Shown in pieces: positions 27,601-35,404 of a stretch of DNA of 64,000 bases; the stretch's first letter is position 1, and every line of letters starts with the position of its first letter. The notes under the pieces are model-generated. The model worked only from the letters and a program-made list of their open reading frames with translations. It had not been told where the DNA came from and did not search any database. The DNA comes from Kribbella voronezhensis (GTDB lineage Bacteria > Actinomycetota > Actinomycetes > Propionibacteriales > Kribbellaceae). The stretch covers positions 2,653,154-2,717,153 of the forward strand of contig NZ_SOCE01000001.1 in NCBI RefSeq assembly GCF_004365175.1. Reading direction: 5' to 3'. The position numbers and the translations under genes were made by a program.

Positions 27601-28567
27601 GACCACCGTCGGCGACGGCGCGTTCCTGGCCGACGACACGATGATCGCGTCGTACGAACTGGGCGGCGGCTGGCTGCACGTGGCCGGCGCGAAGGTCGGC
27701 AAACGGGCCTTCCTCGGCAACTCGGGGATGACCGCGCCCGGCCGCTCGGTGCCGAAGAACGGGCTGGTCGCTGTACTGTCGGCCGCGCCCAAGAAGTCGA
27801 AGGCCGGTACGTCGTGGCTCGGCAGCCCACCGGTGAAGTTGCGCCGGCAGGCCGTCGACGGTGACCAGAGCCGCACGTTCAACCCGCCGCTGCGGCTGAA
27901 GTTCGCCCGGGCCGCGGTGGAGCTGTGCCGGTTCGTCCCGATGATGTGCACGGTGCTGATCGCTCTGGGTGTGCTGTTCTGTCTGCAGGCGCTCGACCTC
28001 TGGCTCGGACCGTGGGCGACCTTCGTCCTGTCCGGCGCCGTGATCCTCGCCGCCGGTGCGGTGGCGGGCGCGATGGCGACGATCTCGAAGTGGCTCATCG
28101 TCGGCCGGACCAAGGCGATCGAGTACCCGTTGTGGAGCTCGTTCGTCTGGCGGAACGAGGTCGTCGACACCTTCGTCGAGATGGTCGCCGCCCCCTGGTT
28201 CGCGAACGCCGCCGCCGGTACGCCGGTGCTGACGCTCTGGCTGCGCACCCTCGGCGCGAAGATCGGCAAGGGGGTCTGGTGCGAGACCTACTGGCTGCCC
28301 GAGGCCGACCTGATCACGCTCGGCGACGGCGTCGCGGTGAATCGCGGCTGCGTTCTCCAGACGCACCTGTTCCATGACAGGGTGATGTCCATGAGTACCG
28401 TCACCTTCGGCGCCGGATCGACTCTCGGGCCGCACGGCATCATCTTGCCGGCGGCCTCGATCGGAGCCGGCGCGACCGTCGGACCGGTGTCGCTGGTGAT
28501 GCGCGGTGAGACAGTGCCGGCCGGCACCCGCTGGGCCGGCAACCCGATCGCGCCCTGGCAGGGTTGA
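24647..28567 (+). CDS. Pls-type NRPS: poly-(cationic amino acid) synthetase, epsilon-poly-L-lysine synthetase-like
   Basis: 1306 residues, close to the about 1319 of Streptomyces Pls. An adenylation domain (about 10-500) has IIFTSGSTGVPKG from 170, FDASCEEMW, NTYGPTEA and TSGKVDR. A carrier domain has DNDFFLHGGGSLAAAQL with the phosphopantetheine Ser at 555. After that come three repeats, each a pair of membrane helices followed by a soluble left-handed beta-helix-like acyltransferase domain. This order is diagnostic of membrane synthetases that link amino acids through side-chain amines without a thioesterase. My by-eye specificity code (GrsA numbering) is D-A-E-S-I-G-T-V-V-K; acidic E239 suits a basic substrate such as lysine. 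It overlaps the M1 gene by one base. Confidence 0.88.
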   Translation: MTLRRGDSAPPERTLVDILQATAASHPDEPALDDGSVSLSYTELLNRTTKFARRLTELGIGPGDRVGVRISSGHNDLYVAILGTLQAGAAYVPVDADDPEERAELVFGEAAVAAIVTDDLEVRSTRPVPEPDEDGYYDFPYSARMDAPDEASAPGRPDTDGPTPDDDAWIIFTSGSTGVPKGVAVTHRSAAAFVDAEARLFLQSEPIGPEDRVLAGLSVAFDASCEEMWLAWRYGACLVPAPRSLVRSGMDLGPWLVAQGITVVSTVPTLAALWPADALDQVRLLIFGGEACPPELAERLAVDGREVWNTYGPTEATVVACGAQLTGAGQVRIGLPLDGWDLAVVDAAGNEVPEGGTGELIIGGVGLARYLDPAKDAEKFAPMPALGWERAYRSGDLVRNESEGLVFMGRADEQIKLGGRRIELGEVDAALQALPGVTGAAAAVRASAAGNQLLVGYVVPEDPEAFDSKAATERLREELPAALVPLLAITDTLPTRTSGKVDRNALPWPLPGMETDGPPAELDGTAGWLAERWTKVLGATVTGADNDFFLHGGGSLAAAQLVSLLRERYAEATVSDIYEYPRLGALADRLDSFTTSQEPVEIREVRPTPPGTQLLQTALTLLLQTVVGVRWLVWLFTLNNLLAWSDGPHPWMRTVSWWWILAGWLILITPAGRMGIAVVGARLLLRGVKPGVYPRGGNVHVRLWAAENLADAAGAANLAGAPWIAYYARALGAKVGRGVDLHTLPPVTGFFTMGRGASIEPEVDLSGYWIDGDRLHVGTVTVGAEAVVGSRSTLLPGAEIGRNAEIAAGSAVSGKVPPAERWSGSPASRVGRARHPWPDERPARAPWWVLAYGAASALMSLLPLAAAALAVVILGHAVRGTASLGDAAVQALWAIPLMTLVGFAALAVLTLIGVRLLGIGIKPGHYPVRSRIGWQVWATERLLDSARTLLFPLYASLLTPWWLRALGAKIGRDVEASTVLLLPKMTTVGDGAFLADDTMIASYELGGGWLHVAGAKVGKRAFLGNSGMTAPGRSVPKNGLVAVLSAAPKKSKAGTSWLGSPPVKLRRQAVDGDQSRTFNPPLRLKFARAAVELCRFVPMMCTVLIALGVLFCLQALDLWLGPWATFVLSGAVILAAGAVAGAMATISKWLIVGRTKAIEYPLWSSFVWRNEVVDTFVEMVAAPWFANAAAGTPVLTLWLRTLGAKIGKGVWCETYWLPEADLITLGDGVAVNRGCVLQTHLFHDRVMSMSTVTFGAGSTLGPHGIILPAASIGAGATVGPVSLVMRGETVPAGTRWAGNPIAPWQG

Positions 28568-29934
28568 TGGTTTCCCGTGCCCCCAAAGCGGACGTCAAAG
28601 GCCGGCCGGGTGCTGACAGCGGCGATCCGTATGTCCCCGGTCACGGCAACGGCGGATACCGGGTCGAGTCGTACGAGCTGGATCTCGACTACCGGGTCAA
28701 CAGCAACCGCCTGACCGGCAAGGCGACCATCACGGCCGTCGCCACGCACGCGCTGTCCCGGTTCAGCCTCGACCTGACCGGCCTGCGCGTCTCGAAGGTC
28801 GCCGTCAACGGCCGCCGCCCGGGCCGGTACGCGCATCGCAACGGCAAGCTCTACATCTGGCCCGCCACCGACATCGCCGACGGCGCGGAGTTCACGGTCG
28901 ACGTCCAGTACGCCGGTAATCCCGCGCCGGTCGACAGCCCCTGGGGCGAGCTCGGCTGGGAGGAACTCACCGAGGGTGTGATCGTCGCCAGCCAGCCGTG
29001 CGGCGCGGCGACCTGGTTCCCCTGCAACGACCACCCGGGTGACAAGGCGCACTACCGCATCACGATCAGCACGGATTCGCCGTACCAGGTGGTCGCGAAC
29101 GGGCGCCTCGTCTCACGGCGTACGAAGGCGAGCCGGACCAGCTGGGTCTTCGACCAGGCCGCGCCGATGGCGACATACCTGGCCACCGTGCAGATCGGCC
29201 GGTACGACGTACTCGAGCTGGCCTCGTCGCCGGTGACCATCCGCGCCGTCCTGCCGGCCTCGCAGGTGCGCGATTTCCGCTCGGACTTCGGCCGCCAGCA
29301 GGACATGATGAAGCTGTTCAACCGCCTGTTCGGACCGTACCCTTTCGGCGGGTACACCGTCGTGGTGACGGACGACGCACTCGAGATTCCCCTTGAGGCA
29401 CAGGGGATTTCGGTGTTCGGCAGCAACCATGTGGACGGCCGGCGCGGGGCCGAACGCCTGGTCGCGCACGAGCTCGCCCACCAATGGTTCGGCAACAGCC
29501 TGACGCCGTCGACCTGGCAGGACATCTGGCTGAACGAGGGTTTCGCCTGCTACGCCGAGTGGTTGTGGTCGGAGGACTCGGGCGGCCTGACCGCTGCCCA
29601 GCAGGTCTCGAAGGCCCACAGCCGGCTGCGCGGCCTCGACCAGGATCTCGTCCTCTCGGATCCGGGTCCGGAGCTGATGTTCGACGACCGCCTCTACAAA
29701 CGCGGCGCGATCACCTTGCACGTCCTACGCCGGCAACTCGGTGACGACGCGTTCTTCGACCTTCTGCGCGCCTGGACCAAGACGAACCGGCACGGCTCGG
29801 TGACCACAGCCGACTTCATCGCGCTGGCGCAGACGTTCTCCCCTGACCCGGATGCCACCCTGGCCCTGTTCGCCGTCTGGCTCGACGCCCCAGAGCTCCC
29901 CGACCTCCCCAGAACTTCTCGCCGTCGCAGGTGA
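28567..29934 (+). CDS. M1 family aminopeptidase, possible polymer-degrading partner of the Pls-like enzyme
   Basis: 455 residues, without signal peptide. The zinc motif is HELAH (H301, E302, H305) with the distal Glu324 in WLNEGFACYAEW, the M1 spacing. The usual GxMEN exopeptidase motif is replaced by ALEIPLEAQG, as in some actinobacterial members. The length fits a core M1 fold without the C-terminal helical domain. Its ATG shares a base with the TGA of the synthetase (TGATG), so the two are translationally coupled. Zinc aminopeptidases are known to degrade epsilon-poly-L-lysine in producer Streptomyces; a trimming or self-protection role here is inference. Confidence 0.88.
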   Translation: MVSRAPKADVKGRPGADSGDPYVPGHGNGGYRVESYELDLDYRVNSNRLTGKATITAVATHALSRFSLDLTGLRVSKVAVNGRRPGRYAHRNGKLYIWPATDIADGAEFTVDVQYAGNPAPVDSPWGELGWEELTEGVIVASQPCGAATWFPCNDHPGDKAHYRITISTDSPYQVVANGRLVSRRTKASRTSWVFDQAAPMATYLATVQIGRYDVLELASSPVTIRAVLPASQVRDFRSDFGRQQDMMKLFNRLFGPYPFGGYTVVVTDDALEIPLEAQGISVFGSNHVDGRRGAERLVAHELAHQWFGNSLTPSTWQDIWLNEGFACYAEWLWSEDSGGLTAAQQVSKAHSRLRGLDQDLVLSDPGPELMFDDRLYKRGAITLHVLRRQLGDDAFFDLLRAWTKTNRHGSVTTADFIALAQTFSPDPDATLALFAVWLDAPELPDLPRTSRRRR

Positions 29935-29966
29935 GGCAGCGGACCGATTCTGTCCGCAGCAGGTTC

Positions 29967-29972
29967 TAGCGT
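29967..29972 (+). promoter_or_regulatory. -10 box of the DinB-ankyrin gene (leaderless)
   Basis: TAGCGT, seven bases before ATG 29980. Confidence 0.45.
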
Positions 29973-29979
29973 GGTGGTC

Positions 29980-30861
29980 ATGACGACGCTCACCCAGAAT
30001 CTCCTGGATCTGTCCGACTTCGCCTGGCAACGCCTGCGGGCCCGGGTCGAGGGTCTGACCGACGACGAGTACTTCTGGGAGCCCTTCCCCGGTTGCTGGT
30101 CCGTCCGCCGTCTTGCGGACGGGTTCGCACCCGATCACAACCCGCTGGCCGATCCGCCGCCGTTCACCACGCTGGCCTGGCGGATCACGCACATCATCGA
30201 CATCCTCCAGGAGGATCGGACCGCGACCTGGTTCGGTCAGCAACCGGCTGCCGAGGACGGCACCCCGCCGGTGCCCAGCAGCGCGGCCGAGGCCATCAAG
30301 GCCCTCGAACACTCGTACGCCGTCTGGCGTGGCCGACTCGCCGCGCTCAACCAGGACGACCTGGAGCGACCGATGGGCCCAGTAGCGGGGATGTACGCCG
30401 ACCATGACGGCACCGCGTTCGCTCTGCACATCCTCGACGAACTCATCCACCACGGCGCCGAAGTCGGCACCGTCCGCGACTTCTACACCGGCCAGCGGGC
30501 CGAGGATCCCCTCGTCGTCGCGCTGCTGGACGGCGATCGCAGTACGGCGTCCGAGGAGGCTCTCGACCTCCTCCGCCGGCAGCGGCCCGGATTGATCGCG
30601 GAGGCCGCTGCCGCCCAGCGATGGGAAGCACTCCCGCTTCTCACCGAACTCGGCTTCGACGTGAGCGGGCGAACCGCTTCCGGCAAGACCGCGGCCCACT
30701 TCGCCGCCGGCGCCGGCAATCTCTCCGCACTCCGCCTCTTGGTTGCCAACGGCACCGACTTGTCCCTGAAAGACGGCGATTTCGAAGCCACGCCGCTTGG
30801 CTGGGCCGAGTGGTTCAAGCAGGCCGAAGCTGCAGATTTCCTGCGCGAGCAGGACAGCTAG
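29980..30861 (+). CDS. DinB-like protein fused to ankyrin repeats
   Basis: 293 residues. The N-terminal part (about 1-175) is a DinB/YfiT-type four-helix bundle: LTDDEYFWEPFPGCWSVR, TLAWRITHIIDIL with the metal His, and ILDELIHHGAEVGTVRD with further His. Such proteins are often metal-dependent thiol transferases using mycothiol or bacillithiol. From about residue 190 follow ankyrin-like repeats (GKTAAHFAAGAGNLSALRLL, then a second). The fusion is uncommon. ATG 29980 is preferred because TAGCGT lies seven bases before it. The gene ends seven bases from the convergent LysR gene. Confidence 0.78.
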   Translation: MTTLTQNLLDLSDFAWQRLRARVEGLTDDEYFWEPFPGCWSVRRLADGFAPDHNPLADPPPFTTLAWRITHIIDILQEDRTATWFGQQPAAEDGTPPVPSSAAEAIKALEHSYAVWRGRLAALNQDDLERPMGPVAGMYADHDGTAFALHILDELIHHGAEVGTVRDFYTGQRAEDPLVVALLDGDRSTASEEALDLLRRQRPGLIAEAAAAQRWEALPLLTELGFDVSGRTASGKTAAHFAAGAGNLSALRLLVANGTDLSLKDGDFEATPLGWAEWFKQAEAADFLREQDS

Positions 30862-30867
30862 ACCCAC

Positions 30868-31734
30868 TCAGGTGCGGGCGGCATCGGCCGCTGCGGTGAG
30901 GAAGCGATCCAGCACGAGTGACCGTTCGACCCAAGCTGCGCCAACCCACCAGGACGCCGATTTTCCTCGCAGCGGTGTCAGCCGTACCGCGTCGGAGGCG
31001 ACGATCGTGGCCGCAGTCGCGGGGACGACGGCCGGACCGACGCCTGCGGCAACCAGCGCAAGCACTGTTTGAAGATCGTCCACCTCCTGCAGTACGAGCG
31101 GCGAGCACCCCAATTCGTCGTACAGGCGGCTGAGTTGCTCGGCCATACCTGGTCCGCGGGCCGGGCGCAGCCGCACCAGCGGCCGACCGTCCAGCCACCT
31201 GGAGATGTTCGCCGGTACTGCGGTTGCTGCCGGAACCGCCAACGCCAGACGGTCCTTGCGAAGGCGTAGCTGCTCAATCCCGGCCGGTGCGGGGAGACGG
31301 ACGAAGCCGAGCTGCAGGGTGCCGCCCAGCAGCCGCTCGCACTGGACCGCCGAGGACATGTCGTCCAGCGAGACGGCGATCCCCGGGTAGCGGCTCCGGA
31401 ACAACGCCACCGCCCGCGGCGCCAGCTCGATGCCGGACAGCCCGAAGCCGATCGCCAGCGAACCCTCCTCACCGGCCGCGACCGAAGCAGCGCGACGTTC
31501 GAAAGCTGCTGACCGGGCGAGGAGGTCGAGCGCGTCCGGCAGCAGCGCCTCCCCCGCCCCGGTCAGGCGGGCACCGTGGCGGCCGCGGACGAACAACGAA
31601 GCGCCGACCCGACGTTCGAGCAGCTGCAGCTGCTTGGTGACGGCCGGCTGACTGGTCGACAGCTCGACCGCCGCGGCACTGACGTTGCCCGTGCGAGCGA
31701 CCGCGGCGAAGGTGCGCAGCAGCCGGAGGTCCAT
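30868..31734 (-). CDS. LysR family transcriptional regulator
   Basis: 288 residues. The N-terminal winged helix MDLRLLRTFAAVARTGNVSA, then AAVELSTSQPAVTKQLQLLE, is the LysR signature, followed by the two-lobed effector domain (SLAIGFGLSGIEL, then VLALVAAGVGPAVVPA). It diverges from the nitrilase-type gene across 90 bases containing a LysR-like inverted repeat. It most likely controls that gene in response to its substrate or product. The effector is unknown. Confidence 0.92.
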   Translation of the reverse strand: MDLRLLRTFAAVARTGNVSAAAVELSTSQPAVTKQLQLLERRVGASLFVRGRHGARLTGAGEALLPDALDLLARSAAFERRAASVAAGEEGSLAIGFGLSGIELAPRAVALFRSRYPGIAVSLDDMSSAVQCERLLGGTLQLGFVRLPAPAGIEQLRLRKDRLALAVPAATAVPANISRWLDGRPLVRLRPARGPGMAEQLSRLYDELGCSPLVLQEVDDLQTVLALVAAGVGPAVVPATAATIVASDAVRLTPLRGKSASWWVGAAWVERSLVLDRFLTAAADAART

Positions 31735-31736
31735 AA

Positions 31737-31761
31737 CCACAGGATATGGATAACCCTGTGG
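31737..31761. promoter_or_regulatory. LysR-type operator
   Basis: CCACAGG-N11-CCTGTGG, perfect 7-base arms, directly next to the lysR start codon and between lysR and the nitrilase-type gene. The spacing equals the T-N11-A arrangement recognised by LysR regulators. Confidence 0.75.
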
Positions 31762-31824
31762 ATATCATTGGACGGCATCCATTCCGGGGCGGTTTGCTGG
31801 CTGCAGACCGCAGAGGAGATGCCG

Positions 31825-32781
31825 ATGTTGCGAGCCGCCGTCGTCCAGTTCGAGGCCGTCCCGGACAACCCGGAAGCCAACCTGTCCACAGTCCGCCGAC
31901 TGGCCGGCGAGGCCGTCGGGGACGGCGCCCAGCTGGTGGTGTTCCCGGAGATGTGCCTGCTCGGCTACTGGCACCTGCGCCGCCACCCAGAGGGCCGCCT
32001 GCGGGAACTCGCCGAAGCCCGGACCGGCCCGAGCATCACCGCCGTACGCGCCCTCGCTCGCGAGCTGGGCGCCGGCCTCGGCGTCGGCTGGCTCGAGTCC
32101 GACGGCGGGCGCCTCTTCAATTCCTACGCCGTGTGCCTGCCGGACGGCGCGGTCCACGTGCATCGCAAGCTGCACGCCTTCGAGCACGAGGCGATCTCCA
32201 GTGGCGACGCCTTCACCGTGTTCGACACGCCTTGGCAGGCGAAGGTCGGCGTACTGATCTGCTGGGACAACAACCTGGTCGAGAACGTCCGCGCCACGGC
32301 GTTGCTCGGGGCAACGGTGCTGCTGGCGCCGCACCAGACCGGCGGGACGAACTCCCGCAGTCCGCACGGGATGAAGCCGATCCCGCTCGAGGTCTGGGAG
32401 CGGCGAGCCGCCGATCCCGCCGCCGTACGGGCAGCCTTCGACGGGCCGAACGGCCGCGGGTGGCTGCTGCGCTGGCTGCCGTCCAGGGCCCACGACAACG
32501 GTCTGTTCGTGCTGTTCAGCAACGGTGTCGGCCGCGACGACGACGAGGTCCGCACCGGCAACTCGATGGTGATCGACCCGTACGGGCGGATCATCGCCGA
32601 AACCCCTGTTCCTGCGGAGGCGGTGGTCGTCACGGACCTCGACCTCGACCTGGTGCCGATGGCAACCGGCCGCCGCTGGATCCGCGGCCGCCGCCCAGAG
32701 CTCTACACGATTCTGTGCGAACCCGGCAACGAACTCCCCCCACGCGAGGCCCGCTTCTCTCCGGACCCCGTCACCCGCTGA
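31825..32781 (+). CDS. Carbon-nitrogen hydrolase (nitrilase superfamily)
   Basis: 318 residues. The catalytic triad is visible: Glu in VVFPEMCLLGY, Lys in HVHRKLHAFEHEA, Cys in VGVLICWDNNLVENVR. The general fold opening is LRAAVVQFEAVPDN. The family hydrolyses amides, carbamoyl groups or nitriles; which one applies here is not readable. Of two ATGs, 31825 has the better distance from AGAGGAG (31812-31818). The divergent LysR gene should regulate it. Its 3' end, including the stop codon, is duplicated just downstream. Confidence 0.88.
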   Translation: MLRAAVVQFEAVPDNPEANLSTVRRLAGEAVGDGAQLVVFPEMCLLGYWHLRRHPEGRLRELAEARTGPSITAVRALARELGAGLGVGWLESDGGRLFNSYAVCLPDGAVHVHRKLHAFEHEAISSGDAFTVFDTPWQAKVGVLICWDNNLVENVRATALLGATVLLAPHQTGGTNSRSPHGMKPIPLEVWERRAADPAAVRAAFDGPNGRGWLLRWLPSRAHDNGLFVLFSNGVGRDDDEVRTGNSMVIDPYGRIIAETPVPAEAVVVTDLDLDLVPMATGRRWIRGRRPELYTILCEPGNELPPREARFSPDPVTR

Positions 32782-32901
32782 CCACTGTTTGCGAGGCTAG
32801 GTGGAGTGGGTGGTTCAACCGAACTCCCCCCGCGCCAACCGCTTCTCTCCCGACCCCGTCACCCGCTGACCAGTTTTTGCGAGGCGAGGTGGGGTGATTC
32901 A
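32731..32901. repeat. Tandem duplication of the nitrilase 3' end and convergent junction
   Basis: Copy 1 starts at 32731 and covers the last 16 codons, the TGA and about 40 bases beyond. Copy 2 starts at 32821, beginning with the same GAACTCCCCC, and runs to the ispF stop codon. They differ by a few substitutions and a 2-base deletion that puts copy 2 out of frame. Shared landmarks are CGCTTCTCTCC, ACCCCGTCACCCGCTGACCA and TTTGCGAGGC. Copy 2 has no coding role. Confidence 0.88.
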
Positions 32902-33369
32902 GAAGATGAGGGCGGTGGCGATGGCGGCGATGCCTTCGCCGCGGCCGGTGAGGCCCAGGCCGTCGGTGGTGGTGGCGGAGACGGAGACCTCGGCATCGCA
33001 GGCGGCGCTGAGTGCCTTCTCGGCTTCTTCTCGACGGGCGGCGAAGCGGGGGCGGTTGCAGATCACCTGGACGGAGATGTTGCCGATCTCGAAGCCGGCT
33101 GCGCGCACTCTGCGAGCCGCTTCCGCGAGCAAGGTGGCGCCGGAAGCACCGGCCCACTGAGGTTCCGACGTACCGAAGTTCGAGCCGAGGTCGCCAAGTC
33201 TTGCTGCACTCAACAATGCGTCACAAGCGGCATGTGCTGCCACATCGCCATCAGAATGCCCAGCGGGCCCGGCGGTCTCCTCCGGCCACAGCAGTCCGGC
33301 CAGCCACATCGGCCGGCCTTCCTCGACCGGATGTACGTCGATGCCCGTGCCCACGCGCGGATTCTTCAC
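32899..33369 (-). CDS. ispF: 2-C-methyl-D-erythritol 2,4-cyclodiphosphate synthase
   Basis: 156 residues, standard length. The metal site is GIDVHP, then [19 protein letters not shown], and the C-terminal part has [21 protein letters not shown]. It catalyses the fifth step of the MEP isoprenoid pathway. The start is GTG 33369: it overlaps the ispD stop by four bases (GTGA), giving [13 protein letters not shown], and a GAGAGGA lies upstream. In related genomes cysS normally follows; here the next downstream sequence is the duplicated nitrilase end. Confidence 0.95.
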   Translation of the reverse strand: MKNPRVGTGIDVHPVEEGRPMWLAGLLWPEETAGPAGHSDGDVAAHAACDALLSAARLGDLGSNFGTSEPQWAGASGATLLAEAARRVRAAGFEIGNISVQVICNRPRFAARREEAEKALSAACDAEVSVSATTTDGLGLTGRGEGIAAIATALIF

Positions 33370-34061
33370 GACCTGGTCCTCTCCGCCAGCAACCATTCGG
33401 CCAGCAGGAGGTCTCGCGGACGAGTCACCTTGAAGGCGTCCTCGGACCCTTCGACCGTCTGCACAGTCACGCCGAGCCGCTCGCACAACATGGCGTCATC
33501 GGTCGCCCCGGCGACATCGCCGGCATGGGCACGACGCAGTACCGAAGGCTCAAAACCCTGCGGAGTCTGTACTGCGACCAGCGCCGACCGATCGGGCGTG
33601 TCGACAACCCTTCCGTCGCGATCCACCCGCTTGATCGTGTCGGTGACAGGAACAACCGGTACTACGGCAGGCGCGCCGGCGCGCACAGCGGCAACGACCC
33701 GCTCGATCACCTCGACAGGCACGAACGACCTGGCGGCGTCATGCACGAGCACGCAGTCGATCCCGTCGACCGGCACCAGCTCCAGCGCCACCCGGACCGA
33801 ATCGGTGCGCTCGGAGCCACCGGCAACGACCTGCAGGTGCGCGCCCTCGCAGTACGGCTCGAGCTGTTTGAGGACAACGTCCTCGGCGCCGGCCGGTACT
33901 GCGACCACGAAACAGGCGAGGTCGGCGGCGGTCGCTGCCTTCAGTCCACGAACAGCGTGGACCAGCAGCGATTCGCCACCGACCTCTCGTAATGCCTTGG
34001 GGGCCTCGCCACCGAGCCGCAGCCCGAGACCGGCCGCCGGAATGATCGCCGCAGTACTCAC
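33366..34061 (-). CDS. ispD: 2-C-methyl-D-erythritol 4-phosphate cytidylyltransferase
   Basis: 231 residues. The CTP-binding start is [20 protein letters not shown]; later motifs are [24 protein letters not shown] and TQTPQGF-like QTPQGF, with [11 protein letters not shown]. It forms CDP-methylerythritol in the MEP pathway. The GTG at 34061 is the only start placed just before the P-loop-like motif; the longer open frame upstream is not needed. It lies 52 bases after carD and overlaps ispF, so carD-ispD-ispF is one operon. Confidence 0.94.
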   Translation of the reverse strand: MSTAAIIPAAGLGLRLGGEAPKALREVGGESLLVHAVRGLKAATAADLACFVVAVPAGAEDVVLKQLEPYCEGAHLQVVAGGSERTDSVRVALELVPVDGIDCVLVHDAARSFVPVEVIERVVAAVRAGAPAVVPVVPVTDTIKRVDRDGRVVDTPDRSALVAVQTPQGFEPSVLRRAHAGDVAGATDDAMLCERLGVTVQTVEGSEDAFKVTRPRDLLLAEWLLAERTRS

Positions 34062-34113
34062 GACGCCATCATGCCGGACGGATCGATCACGATCCGCGTC
34101 TCGTTCCCAACAG

Positions 34114-34599
34114 CTAGGAAGCGAGAACCTCGTCGAGGATGGCTTCCGCCTTGTCCTCATTGGTGTGTTCGGCCAGGGCCAGCTCGGAGACCAGAATCTG
34201 GCGAGCCTTCGCCAGCATCCGCTTCTCACCAGCGGAGAGACCGCGGTCACGCTCTCGGCGCCACAGGTCGCGAACGACCTCCGCCACCTTCATCACGTCA
34301 CCGGAGTGCAGCTTCTCCAGGTTCGCCTTGTAACGTCGCGACCAGTTGGTCGGCTCCTCCGTGTGCGGCGCCCGCAGCACGTCGAAGACGCGCTCCAGAC
34401 CAGCCTGATCCACGACGTCACGCACGCCGACGAGATCGAGGTTGCACGCGGGGACCCGGACGACCAGGTCGTTCTGAGCGACGATCCTCAAGACCAGATA
34501 GGTCTTGTCCTCACCTTTGATCTGACGGGTCTCGATGTCCTCGATAACAGCTGCCCCATGATTCGGGTAGACAACCGTCTCGCCGACTGAAAAAGTCAT
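34114..34599 (-). CDS. carD: CarD-family RNA polymerase-binding regulator
   Basis: 161 residues. The N-terminal Tudor-like RNAP-interaction domain begins [20 protein letters not shown]; the C-terminal helical DNA-binding part includes [15 protein letters not shown] (with the conserved Trp) and [17 protein letters not shown]. CarD binds the RNAP beta subunit and stabilises open complexes, notably at rRNA promoters in mycobacteria. It heads the carD-ispD-ispF operon and diverges from lpqE, the same arrangement as in Mycobacterium tuberculosis. Confidence 0.95.
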   Translation of the reverse strand: MTFSVGETVVYPNHGAAVIEDIETRQIKGEDKTYLVLRIVAQNDLVVRVPACNLDLVGVRDVVDQAGLERVFDVLRAPHTEEPTNWSRRYKANLEKLHSGDVMKVAEVVRDLWRRERDRGLSAGEKRMLAKARQILVSELALAEHTNEDKAEAILDEVLAS

Positions 34600-34625
34600 A
34601 TGTCACGTGCCCCTTTCCGAGTCCT

Positions 34626-34631
34626 ATCCTA
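34626..34631 (-). promoter_or_regulatory. Probable carD -10 box
   Basis: TAGGAT on the minus strand, 26 bases before the carD ATG, followed by a leader containing GGAAAGGGGCACG. On the opposite strand a TTGACA at 34689-34694 could be the -35 of lpqE, but its -10 is poor. Confidence 0.45.
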
Positions 34632-34852
34632 CCACGCGCCCGCTGGTCCGGTCCGGGCGTTTGCGCTGGTCAGAGGCCACATCCCTCCTTGACAAACGTT
34701 GTCCCGCGTGCCTCGTACGCGCGAAATGGTTGCCCGGGACATCGCCGAAAGGTGGAGTCGCCGTCAGGTCCGGGCAGCGCGCTCGCTACGCTTTGCTCCG
34801 CCGGAGGCCAAAGCCTGACGGCATCGACCGGGTTGTAGGAGAGGGAACACCA

Positions 34853-35404
34853 GTGCCCATCACGTTGTCCTCGCAGGCCTTCCGGCGTACCGCTCTGACA
34901 GCGGCCGCCGTCACGCTGAGCATCACGGTGACAGCCTGCAGCGCGGGCTTCTCCGCCCAGACCTACCAGCCGTACCAGGCAGCCGAGGGCACCAACGCGA
35001 GCTCCGGCGGGATCGACATCCGGAACATGCTCGTGCTCGCCTCCGAGGACGGCAAGGGCGAACTGCACTCCGCGATCGTCAACAACAGCCAGAGCGACGA
35101 CACCCTCGTCTCGATCGAGAGCGCCCCCGCCGACGCCCCGGTCCAGAACGGCTCCGTCCCGCAGGACGCCGAGCAGAAGGTCACCTTCGGCAACGTCCGC
35201 CCCCTGACCCTCAAGATCGGCCAATTGACCACCCTCCCGCCTGCCACCGGCGCCCCCATCACCGTCACCGGCGGCAAGCCCGGCAACATGATCAAGGTGA
35301 CCATCACCTTCGGCAAAGCCGCGCCGATCACGACGTCCGTCCCGGTCCTCACCGAAGACCACTACTCGCCCAGCCCGCGCCAGGACGCCGAACACGAGGG
35401 CTGA
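34853..35404 (+). CDS. LpqE-like lipoprotein (DUF461/PCuAC-like)
   Basis: 183 residues. A signal peptide ends in a lipobox (SITVTAC, Cys at about 24), so the protein is anchored to the outer face of the membrane. The rest is a beta-sandwich-like domain (IDIRNMLVLASEDGKGELHS, then PLTLKIGQLTTLPP). It resembles the LpqE family located next to carD in M. tuberculosis; synteny is the main support. Function is unsettled; a copper-chaperone-like fold is possible, but no Met/His cluster is visible. GTG 34853 follows AGGAGAGGG. Confidence 0.78.
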   Translation: MPITLSSQAFRRTALTAAAVTLSITVTACSAGFSAQTYQPYQAAEGTNASSGGIDIRNMLVLASEDGKGELHSAIVNNSQSDDTLVSIESAPADAPVQNGSVPQDAEQKVTFGNVRPLTLKIGQLTTLPPATGAPITVTGGKPGNMIKVTITFGKAAPITTSVPVLTEDHYSPSPRQDAEHEG

